NCBI GenBank assembly: GCA_946628865.1
Contig: CAMOXE010000147.1
Location: 1-14,399 of the forward strand
DNA length: 14,399 nt
Source: an uncultured Clostridia bacterium
Lineage (GTDB): Bacteria > Bacillota > Clostridia > Christensenellales > Borkfalkiaceae
Direction: 5' to 3'
Position numbers and translations under genes: made by a program. The notes beneath the pieces are model-generated. The model was not told where the DNA came from and did no database searches. It saw only the letters and a program-made list of their open reading frames with translations. This document shows positions 7,029 to 12,955 of the stretch, in pieces; the stretch's first letter is position 1; each line of letters opens with the position of its first letter.

Positions 7029-9297
7029 AGTTTTCAACCGCTTTATATATCTCGGAGTTACCGAGATTTGCCTTTACCCCGACGTTCAGCGTCAGTCTGC
7101 CGCTGTCAAAGCCTATTATTCCCAATTCCTTAAAGACGTATAACGCGAACAGCGTTTCCGCTTTGGATACGCCGAAATCGTTTTCGATAGCGACCGAGAG
7201 CGCATTGCCGTAATAATTTCCGCACCTTAAATTAACGAATATTTTACCGAGTATATCCCTGCTTGCGCTTAACTTTTCGGAGTTTAACGAAACGTCGCAG
7301 ACGAGAGTTTCCGCCCCGTCGAATTTTCTGACGCAAAGCGGTCTGTCGAGATAGACCACTCTTTCGTAGCCTTTCGGAAGTTCGCCGGAAAAGCCCACGC
7401 ATACGACGCTTACGTTGCTTTTTTTGGACGGTCTTAACAAAGAGACGTCAAAACCCGTCAAATCGTAACGCTTTAAGACGTCGAACCCGCTCGCTATAAA
7501 AAGAGTTCCGTAAATTTCACCGCGCGCCTTTTCGATATAATTTTTAGCCGTATCTTCGTCAATAAGTCGATAATCTTCGGTTTTTTTGGAAAAGTCGCGC
7601 AAGAAACCGTCTAATATCTGCGCCCGCGCGGAGTCGGTATCGTCTAAAGAGAGTTCCACGCTACGCGCGTAGCCTTTTAAAGTCTCGACGCCCATATACG
7701 AAGAAACGTTCGGCTCGAAAATGACGTATTTGCTATAATGCGAGTTGAGAAGAGGCAAACGCTCTGAACCGTTGAACCAAAGCATGTCCGCCGCGACGGT
7801 CTTAAAAGCGACGTGCGGAGAGCCGATTTTTATGGGAGACGCCGAAACGCTCTCGCACTTGACCGCAAATATCGGTTTTTTGTTTTCCGCGCCGCACGGC
7901 TCTAAAAGCGAGAGTTCTCGCGCAAAAACCATATCTATAGGCTTATCTATTATTTTGTCGACTTCGGTAACGGTGGGTATAGCCGATACGTCGTAGTTTT
8001 CGCGGACGTATTTATCTATTCCCGCCCTTAACGCGTCGAGGTTCTCTCTTCTTATCCCGACGCCCGCCGCCTGCGCGTGTCCGCCGAAAGTTACGGTTAA
8101 GTCTTTTACCGAGTTTATCGCGTTATAGACGCTTATTTCGGTAGAAGAACGCGCGCTGCCATGCAAGACTTCGCCGCCCGATAAAAGCACTGCGGGTCTT
8201 TGATATTCTTCCGCAAGCCGAGCCGCGACTATGCCTATTATACCGCCGTCCCAACCGTCGCCGCTTAAGACAACGCTACTGCCGCTGTAGCCTTGCGCCT
8301 CGTATTTTTCTTTAGCGGACTTATACAGCGCGTCGCATTTCGCTTGGCGCTCGGCGTTATAGCGGTTGAGTTTCCTCGCCGCCTCGCGCATAGCGACTTC
8401 GTCGGTCGACATAAACAGTTCCAGCGCCGTATACGCGTCGCCCATTCTTCCCGCCGCGTTTATTCTCGGTATTATCGAGAACGCGAGCGATTGCGCGGTA
8501 AAATCCTTTACTTCGCTTACTTCCGCAAGCACTTTGAGCGGCTTTTGCATTTTTCCGCTTTTGAAAAGTTTTATGCCCTCGGATACTATTACTCTGTTTT
8601 CGCCGGTCAGCGGCATGCTGTCGGCAATGGTCGCCACGGCGACCATATCCAAAAACTCGTCCGCTTTTTCGCCTATAAGCGCCCTTCCGAGTTTATACGC
8701 GACGCCCGCGCCGCATAGGTTTTCGTAGTTCCCAAGCCCGCTCTTTATATGGCAGTTTATTACGGTGCAATCGGGTAAAACCGCAGGCAGTTCGTGGTGA
8801 TCGGTTACTATTACGTCAACGCCGAGGTCCTTTAACTCCTCTACTTCGTTCGCGCCGCTTATGCCGCAGTCTACCGTGATTAAAAGGTCGGGGTTACATT
8901 CGTCTATTACGCGCTCGTACACGCCGGCGCTTAATCCGTAGCCGTCGCGACGTTCGGGAATAACCGTATAAACTTCATCAAGCCCGAAGATTTTAAGGCA
9001 TTTGTATAATACGGTTACCGCGGATATTCCGTCCGCGTCGTAATCGCCGTAGATGACGACCGTTTCGCTGTTATCTCTTGCGGCGGTAATTCTCTCAACC
9101 GCGTCCGCAACGCCTTTATGCCATAAAGGCGGCTGTAAGTCGGACTTGTCGGGACGCAGAAAGCGTTTGGCGGCGTCAGGACTATCTACGCCTCTCGCGA
9201 CCAAAATTTCGGCAAAATCGTAAGATACCCCTACGTTTAAAGAGATATCTTTCGCAAGTTGCTTTTGAGTTTCGGTCAGACGTTTTTCAACTACCAT
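7012..9297 (-). CDS. recJ: Single-stranded-DNA-specific exonuclease RecJ
   Basis: A 761-residue protein of the DHH phosphoesterase superfamily. RecJ degrades single-stranded DNA 5' to 3' in recombination, base excision and mismatch repair. Catalytic motifs are present in order: DYDADG at 85-90, TVDCG at 141-145, VTDHHE at 164-169, and INAAGRMGDA near 279-288. The DHHA1 domain follows, with GWDGGIIGIVAARLAEEY near 348-365, LHGSARSS near 378-385 and GGHAQAAG at 405-412. The region after about residue 460 should hold the OB fold and the Firmicute C-terminal extension, which makes the protein longer than E. coli RecJ. The ATG at 9297 has an AGGTAGGG stretch just upstream. In many Firmicutes recJ is followed by apt and then rel; here apt is absent and rel starts inside recJ. 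Confidence 0.96.
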   Translation of the reverse strand: MVVEKRLTETQKQLAKDISLNVGVSYDFAEILVARGVDSPDAAKRFLRPDKSDLQPPLWHKGVADAVERITAARDNSETVVIYGDYDADGISAVTVLYKCLKIFGLDEVYTVIPERRDGYGLSAGVYERVIDECNPDLLITVDCGISGANEVEELKDLGVDVIVTDHHELPAVLPDCTVINCHIKSGLGNYENLCGAGVAYKLGRALIGEKADEFLDMVAVATIADSMPLTGENRVIVSEGIKLFKSGKMQKPLKVLAEVSEVKDFTAQSLAFSIIPRINAAGRMGDAYTALELFMSTDEVAMREAARKLNRYNAERQAKCDALYKSAKEKYEAQGYSGSSVVLSGDGWDGGIIGIVAARLAEEYQRPAVLLSGGEVLHGSARSSTEISVYNAINSVKDLTVTFGGHAQAAGVGIRRENLDALRAGIDKYVRENYDVSAIPTVTEVDKIIDKPIDMVFARELSLLEPCGAENKKPIFAVKCESVSASPIKIGSPHVAFKTVAADMLWFNGSERLPLLNSHYSKYVIFEPNVSSYMGVETLKGYARSVELSLDDTDSARAQILDGFLRDFSKKTEDYRLIDEDTAKNYIEKARGEIYGTLFIASGFDVLKRYDLTGFDVSLLRPSKKSNVSVVCVGFSGELPKGYERVVYLDRPLCVRKFDGAETLVCDVSLNSEKLSASRDILGKIFVNLRCGNYYGNALSVAIENDFGVSKAETLFALYVFKELGIIGFDSGRLTLNVGVKANLGNSEIYKAVENYGRNT

Positions 9298-9307
9298 ACC
9301 CTACCTA

Positions 9308-9337
9308 AAGTTAAAGGCTGTCGCGTTAAGACAGCCT
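9308..9337 (-). terminator. Hairpin between secF and recJ, possible weak terminator
   Basis: A perfect eight-base inverted repeat, AGGCTGTC (9315-9322) and GACAGCCT (9330-9337), surrounds a seven-base loop. On the minus strand the 3' arm ends in CCTTTAACTTT, a broken T-run. The hairpin fills the 76-base gap between secF and recJ. It may partly terminate the secDF message or protect its 3' end. I see no promoter in this gap, so some read-through into recJ is likely. Confidence 0.45.
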
Positions 9338-9373
9338 CTTTCATTGTTGTTTTGAAGCGACGCTTTTTCGGTC

Positions 9374-10501
9374 TTAAGCCGCGCGCTTTTTCGTCTTTCT
9401 GCCGACCGGACGCTTGCCGGACTGCTTGAAAAGTTTCCTTAATTTTACCCATATCGACGCCGACAACAGTACCGACGAATACGCACCCGCAAGTAAACCG
9501 AATATTATCGGATAAGCGAATTCCCTTATGGTCGCCGGAGCGAATAACGCAAGCAATACTATTACTACAAGCGTGGTTACCGTCGTAAGGATAGAACGCG
9601 TCAAAGTATTCGTTACCGCCTCGTTCGCAAGGTCGGTATCGCTCGCCTCGTCAAACGACGGAGTGTTCATGTATTCCCTTATCTTGTCGAATATGATTAT
9701 CGTCGCGTTTATCGAATAACCTATTATGGTTATTATAGCCGCGATAAATACCGAGTTCACGGGGATTTGGAAGAACGCCGTACACGCTATCATTACAAGT
9801 ACGTCGTGCATGAGCGCGAGTACCGCCGCAATACCCGATATCCAGGTAAACCTGAACATGATGTATATGAGCATTACCGCTATCGCTACCGCCGCCGCTA
9901 TAAACGCCGTTCTTATCGTGTAGAGCATTACGGAATTGTCTATCGTGTGCGGATTTATCTCTATAACCTCGTCCATACCCGCGTCGTCGTACTCGCCGTA
10001 TTCAGACTGATAGGTCGATTTTAAATAGGAGTATATATCCGTCTTGATTTCGTCTTTAATCTCGTCAACGTAAGCGACGAGAAGTTTTTTGTTGTAATAC
10101 TCGGACGTTTCGTCTTTGACTATTTCGGAAAGGTCTTGCACTTTGCCGTCCTCGGTAACGGTGCTGCCTATTCTGAATTCAAAAGTAGTTTGTCCGGCGG
10201 CGCTGGAAATTCTCGTGTTCGAGACGTTGAACTGCCTCGCGTTTTCCGTCGTTCCGTCGTTGTCGCGGTCGCCTTTTAACCAGTTCTCGTATCTGTCCTT
10301 GAACTCGTTCGAGTTAAAGCCGCTGAAATCGTTTACGGTAACTTCTATCGTAGCGCCCGCCGAAAAGTCTATGCCGACGTTTAAGCCCTTAAAGATTATT
10401 ACCGCCGCGCCCGCGATTATTATCGCAAGACTTATCGCGAGGAAAATATAGAACTTGTTTACGATTTTAAACCTTTTGCCCTTGAAAGAAAGATTTAACA
10501 T
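9374..10501 (-). CDS. secF: Protein translocase subunit SecF
   Basis: A 375-residue inner-membrane protein of the RND-like SecDF motor, which uses ion flow to aid export through SecYEG. The first membrane helix is about residues 17-37. It is followed by GIDFSAGATIEV (43-54, the SecF signature usually seen as GIDFTGG), a periplasm-facing domain of about 130 residues, and five more helices between about 190 and 355. The conserved helix-4 stretch reads GYSINATIIIFDKIREY (261-277). Most SecF proteins have N-D-T where this one has N-A-T, so a conserved acidic residue is missing. The tail is basic (GRKTKKRAA), as expected for a cytosolic end. The ATG overlaps the secD stop codon by one base (TAATG), a typical coupling arrangement. 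Confidence 0.96.
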   Translation of the reverse strand: MLNLSFKGKRFKIVNKFYIFLAISLAIIIAGAAVIIFKGLNVGIDFSAGATIEVTVNDFSGFNSNEFKDRYENWLKGDRDNDGTTENARQFNVSNTRISSAAGQTTFEFRIGSTVTEDGKVQDLSEIVKDETSEYYNKKLLVAYVDEIKDEIKTDIYSYLKSTYQSEYGEYDDAGMDEVIEINPHTIDNSVMLYTIRTAFIAAAVAIAVMLIYIMFRFTWISGIAAVLALMHDVLVMIACTAFFQIPVNSVFIAAIITIIGYSINATIIIFDKIREYMNTPSFDEASDTDLANEAVTNTLTRSILTTVTTLVVIVLLALFAPATIREFAYPIIFGLLAGAYSSVLLSASIWVKLRKLFKQSGKRPVGRKTKKRAA

Positions 10502-11796
10502 TATGCTTCCCTCCTTACAAGATTGTAAAACTTATCCTGCTCTTTGGCAAGCGGTTTTAAAAGTTTCATGATCCAGCGCGTAACGACTATCGAAGAGAAC
10601 ATCGAGATTATTACGCCGAGGAAAAGCGTTATCGCAAAGCCTTGAATAGAGCCGGAGGCAAGTATCCACAAAACGATCGACGCCAGGATAGTCGTGAGGT
10701 TGGAATCGAATACCGTTACGAACGCGCGTTTAAAACCGACTTTTATAGCGTTGTCCACGGTCTTGCCCGCAGCGTATTCTTCCTTTATCCTCTCGAAGAT
10801 AATTACGTTCGCGTCTACCGCCATACCTATCGAAAGTATGATACCCGCGATTCCGGGGAAGGTAAGTTGTACCCACGGGAAAAGCGCGAGAATGACGACG
10901 TAGAGTATAACGTATATCATAAGCGCTATGCTCGCCGCTAAACCCATGCCGCCGTAGAAAAGAATAAGTATCGCGAAGATTACGAGCATTCCGATACCCG
11001 CCGCCATAAGCGCGTTGCTCACGACGCCCTCGCCGAGCGTCGCGCTGACTTGCCGCGTCTCGCCTATCGAAAACTCGATGTCGAGCGCTCCGCTCGAAAT
11101 TACCGCGGCAAGCGTTTCCGCCTCTTCGTACTCGAAATTACCGGTTATCTGAGCGCTCGATCCCGTAAGCGCGCCCTGCAGTGTGGGCGAGGATACCAAT
11201 GTGTCCCCGAGATAAATGTAGAGGATCTTGTCCGAATCCGCGCCGTTATAAACAGCCTCGGTAGCCGTAGCCCAGCGGCTCGTTCCCGCGGCGGTAAAGT
11301 TCAATACTACCGCGTACTCGCCGTTTTGGTCCCTGCCGACGTAGGCGTTATCGACGTGATCGCCGTTAAGCCATACCGTGCCGTTCTTGTCGCGGAATTC
11401 AAGTTTGCCTTGAGAACTCAAAAGTTCAAGCACTTCGTCCGCGTCGTCTACGTCCGGAATTTCAACCCTTAAAGAGTTGACGTCCTGACGGGCGATCGTC
11501 GCCTCGGTATATCCCTTATCGTCAAGCCTCGTTCTCAGCGTCGAAATGACGTTGTCGAGGTTTATTTCCTGATCTTCCTCTTCGACGGTCGGCGTCATTA
11601 CCGCGTAATACCCGCCCTCAAGGTCTATGCCTTTACTTATCTGATCGAAAATAGATACATAATTATATTTGGGTTGCGCGCCGAAAAATTTGCAAAGCCC
11701 GTCCGGGATCGCAAAGTTCGCAAAACACGCCACGCCAAAAAACGCAATCAGTAGCCCCGTTATTACGAGAAGTACTATTGATTTTCTCTTGCTCAT
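10501..11796 (-). CDS. secD: Protein translocase subunit SecD
   Basis: A 431-residue partner of SecF, separate rather than fused into one SecDF chain. The N-terminal helix spans about residues 7-28 and is followed by GIDLEGGYY (56-64, the SecD signature GLDLxGG). The large extracytoplasmic P1 domain runs from about 65 to 255 and contains LSSQGKLEFRD (126-136). Five helices follow from about 258 to 412. The helix-4 motif GMAVDANVIIFERIKEE (324-340) is intact; its aspartate D327 corresponds to a residue needed for proton flow in the Thermus thermophilus homologue. The ATG at 11796 has a near-ideal GGAGG site (complement of 11802-11806). A strong promoter sits upstream, separate from the yajC promoter, so secDF need not depend on yajC transcription. 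Confidence 0.97.
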   Translation of the reverse strand: MSKRKSIVLLVITGLLIAFFGVACFANFAIPDGLCKFFGAQPKYNYVSIFDQISKGIDLEGGYYAVMTPTVEEEDQEINLDNVISTLRTRLDDKGYTEATIARQDVNSLRVEIPDVDDADEVLELLSSQGKLEFRDKNGTVWLNGDHVDNAYVGRDQNGEYAVVLNFTAAGTSRWATATEAVYNGADSDKILYIYLGDTLVSSPTLQGALTGSSAQITGNFEYEEAETLAAVISSGALDIEFSIGETRQVSATLGEGVVSNALMAAGIGMLVIFAILILFYGGMGLAASIALMIYVILYVVILALFPWVQLTFPGIAGIILSIGMAVDANVIIFERIKEEYAAGKTVDNAIKVGFKRAFVTVFDSNLTTILASIVLWILASGSIQGFAITLFLGVIISMFSSIVVTRWIMKLLKPLAKEQDKFYNLVRREA

Positions 11797-11814
11797 TGCT
11801 GCCTCCTGTCTATT

Positions 11815-11834
11815 ATATCCGAGACTACGGATAT
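11815..11834 (-). promoter_or_regulatory. Hairpin in the secD 5' leader
   Basis: A perfect seven-base inverted repeat, ATATCCG (11815-11821) and CGGATAT (11828-11834), has a six-base loop. It falls between the predicted transcript start (near 11851) and the secD Shine-Dalgarno site (11802-11806). It has no T-run, so it is not a terminator. It could stabilise the 5' end or be a regulator site; the sequence does not decide. Confidence 0.4.
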
Positions 11835-11857
11835 TAACAGTTATTGTATACTGTATT

Positions 11858-11887
11858 ATTATAATACTAAATTAGAGGCAAAGTCAA
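11858..11887 (-). promoter_or_regulatory. Promoter of secD-secF
   Basis: On the minus strand TTGACT (11882-11887) and a perfect TATAAT (11858-11863) are 18 bases apart in an AT-rich setting. Predicted transcription starts near 11851, giving a leader of roughly 55 bases with a hairpin before the secD ribosome-binding site. It lies just downstream of the fold-back element. Confidence 0.8.
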
Positions 11888-11937
11888 TTATTTTTTCTCG
11901 CAATTGATAAACTTTTTTCTTATTTTAACAAAAACGG

Positions 11938-11967
11938 CGGCTTAGCCAAGTCAATTCATATCCGAAC
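11938..11967 (+). repeat. Left terminal inverted repeat of the fold-back element
   Basis: Bases 11943-11967 are the exact reverse complement of 12470-12494. The copy begins TAGCCAAGTCAATTC and ends ATATCCGAAC. The outer five bases CGGCT match the right copy with a one-base gap. Read outward on the minus strand, it contains TTGACT, a -35-like hexamer also found in the secD promoter, but no well-spaced -10 follows. Confidence 0.85.
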
Positions 11968-12020
11968 CCGCCTTAAATAAGTCTTTTGCGTTCTGCCGAA
12001 CGGAAACGAGGTTTGATACG

Positions 12021-12128
12021 CCTTAAAGCAAATCTTTTTGTGCATTTAAAGCTTATCTTCCTTACAGTACAGAAAGTACGGTTGCGTCATCTGCGCTCTA
12101 ACTGCACCAAAAATCTATTGCTTTAAGG
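12021..12128. repeat. Inner hairpin arm 1 of the element
   Basis: CCTTAAAGCAA (12021-12031) pairs perfectly with 12118-12128. After an internal loop, TTTTTGTGCA (12035-12044) pairs with 12103-12113 with one bulge. A small GTAC-AGAAA-GTAC hairpin (12067-12079) lies in the apical region. Confidence 0.7.
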
Positions 12129-12137
12129 TTCAAAGAA

Positions 12138-12245
12138 TTTTCAAGTGGCTTATTGAGAGGATAGACGAGGCAAAAGCCGCAGATTATACTATATGTATTA
12201 TCAAGGATTTTAACGAAGTATATACCTCAATAAGCCGCTTGAAAA
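12138..12245. repeat. Inner hairpin arm 2 of the element
   Basis: The 20 bases 12138-12157 pair with 12226-12245 along their whole length, with a single U-G wobble (12146 with 12237). Inside, GATTATAC (12182-12189) pairs with GTATTATC (12195-12202) with one mismatch around a five-base loop. Confidence 0.8.
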
Positions 12246-12360
12246 CGTATCCAATCTCGTTTCCGTTCGGCTGGCGAGTTCTCGCGCAATGAATTTGTAT
12301 TCTATTCCGCTCGCTCTCACCAAAAATACTCGCAAAATACTTTATTTAAGGTGTAAAGCA

Positions 12361-12466
12361 TTTAAGCGGTGCAATTTCGAGTGGATTTTTACAAAGGCGA
12401 ACGCAGTCGTATACACATACTACAAGTGAGAATTTGTGAAAATACGCCGAAATTCCAACGCTTAAA
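12361..12466. repeat. Long hairpin arm 3 of the element
   Basis: Bases 12361-12395 pair with 12433-12466: about 31 pairs, three mismatches, one bulge (12380) and two U-G wobbles. The apical part holds a further short stem, GTAT-ACAC-ATAC (12409-12420). This arm sits between the 11971/12351 helix and the right terminal repeat. Confidence 0.75.
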
Positions 12467-12469
12467 CGA

Positions 12470-12498
12470 GTTCGGATATGAATTGACTTGGCTAGCCG
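12470..12498 (-). repeat. Right terminal inverted repeat of the fold-back element
   Basis: The exact reverse complement of 11943-11967 over 12470-12494, with AGCCG continuing the match outward. It is followed immediately by the short palindrome CCGAGGCAAGCCTCGG (12496-12511), which overlaps its last bases. Confidence 0.85.
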
Positions 12499-12511
12499 AG
12501 GCAAGCCTCGG
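12496..12511. repeat. Short palindrome beside the fold-back element
   Basis: CCGAGG-CAAG-CCTCGG forms a six-pair stem with a four-base loop, starting 18 bases after the stop codon of the TIGR04086 gene. It has no adjacent T-run on either strand now. It may be the remains of that gene's terminator or the target of the element. Confidence 0.5.
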
Positions 12512-12528
12512 GCAAAACGCGGTTTTTA

Positions 12529-12912
12529 TCAATTTTTAAACGGCAAATTGACGACTATCGCGCCGGAAATCATACCCATGACGGCGGCGCAGACAAGATC
12601 GATCGCCACGCCCGAAAACGTTACTTTTCCGGAAATAAGACCGAATATCAATATCGTCAGAACCGAAAATATCACGCCGATAAACAGCCCTTTTAAAAAA
12701 CCTTTTTCGCCGCGCACGGCAAAAAGACAACCGCAAAACACCGATACGGATTTTATAACTTGATTGATCGGCATTATCGCCGCGTCGGAAATTCCGAAAA
12801 GGTCGATTGCAAGCGCGAATATAAGCACCCCGACGAGCGTTATTATAAGCCCCGTCGCCGAGCCTTTTATCACTTCGCGGCAAAACTGCCGCCTTTCATA
12901 AGTTTTTTCCAT
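12529..12912 (-). CDS. Small integral membrane protein of the TIGR04086 (YrzE-like) family
   Basis: A 127-residue hydrophobic protein with four predicted membrane helices: about residues 18-38, 44-65, 72-93 and 100-122. The first helix is preceded by a charged N-terminus (MEKTYERRQFCREVIKGS). Conserved-looking features are the INQVIKSVSVFCGCLFAVRGEKGFLKGLFIG segment spanning helix 2 and the loop, and a G-rich last helix. The family assignment rests on these features and on position directly after yajC, where Firmicutes usually carry such a gene. Its function is unknown; its place among Sec genes hints at a membrane or export role but proves nothing. The ATG at 12912 has GGAGG seven bases upstream. 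That site lies in the 3' arm of the yajC terminator hairpin, so expression may be conditional. Confidence 0.75.
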   Translation of the reverse strand: MEKTYERRQFCREVIKGSATGLIITLVGVLIFALAIDLFGISDAAIMPINQVIKSVSVFCGCLFAVRGEKGFLKGLFIGVIFSVLTILIFGLISGKVTFSGVAIDLVCAAVMGMISGAIVVNLPFKN

Positions 12913-12913
12913 T

Positions 12914-12952
12914 AAAAAACCTCCGCTACGATAATGTATGCGAAGGTTTTTT
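12914..12952 (-). terminator. Terminator-like hairpin after yajC that contains the next gene's Shine-Dalgarno site
   Basis: Arms 12940-12952 and 12914-12926 form 13 pairs on the minus strand (one U-G) around a 13-base loop. The 3' arm ends in TTTTTT, and the ATG of the TIGR04086 gene follows one base later. The GGAGG for that gene (complement of 12920-12924) is part of the 3' arm. The stem starts three bases after the yajC stop codon. The AAAAAA/TTTTTT flanks make it terminator-like on both strands. Confidence 0.8.
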
Positions 12953-12955
12953 ATA

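Larger units (their letters stand above)
11995..12271. repeat. 26-base inverted repeat inside the element (11995-12020 with 12246-12271)
   Basis: The outer 16 bases, GCCGAACGGAAACGAG, pair perfectly with 12256-12271. The next ten pairs include one G-U (12011 with 12255) and one mismatch (12014 with 12252). This is the strongest internal helix. It encloses two hairpin arms: 12021-12128 and 12138-12245. Confidence 0.8.
11971..12351. repeat. Long-range inverted repeat inside the element (11971-11990 with 12331-12351)
   Basis: CCTTAAATAAGTCTTTTGCG on the left pairs with 12331-12351 with one mismatch (11983 against 12338) and one bulged base (12343). It nests directly inside the terminal repeats and encloses the helix 11995-12020/12246-12271. 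Confidence 0.7.
11938..12498. mobile_element. 561-bp fold-back element with near-perfect terminal inverted repeats (MITE-like or structured RNA)
   Basis: This stretch between the TIGR04086 gene and secD holds no credible ORF on either strand but is highly organised. Its ends are inverted repeats: 11943-11967 matches the complement of 12470-12494 at all 25 positions. The match continues outward as CGGCT/AGCCG with one extra base. Inside are further long complementary pairs: 11971-11990 with 12331-12351, 11995-12020 with 12246-12271, 12021-12031 with 12118-12128, 12035-12044 with 12103-12113, 12138-12157 with 12226-12245, and 12361-12395 with 12433-12466. All these helices nest without conflict, so the whole element can fold into one branched structure. 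A TA lies at both outer boundaries, which would fit insertion by a TA-targeting (IS630/mariner-like) transposase. No transposase gene is present. It could instead be a large non-coding RNA. The family is unknown to me. Confidence 0.7.

Noticed and set aside
11926..11954. Outward promoter from the left terminal repeat toward secD (TTGACT plus TAAAAT)
   Set aside because: The spacing to the nearest -10-like hexamer is about 21 bases, too long to support, and a much better promoter lies at 11858-11887.
11938..12498. Group II intron remnant, tRNA or CRISPR array
   Set aside because: I see no group II domain V-like hairpin near the 3' end, no GTGYG-type 5' start, no tRNA cloverleaf motifs and no regularly spaced direct repeats.
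12488..12763. Plus-strand frame from the right terminal repeat into the TIGR04086 gene
   Set aside because: It is antisense to a hydrophobic protein with a good start, and its translation looks low-complexity and unlike any family.
12536..12883. Second minus-strand frame within the TIGR04086 gene
   Set aside because: It is an Arg-rich out-of-frame translation without a ribosome-binding site.
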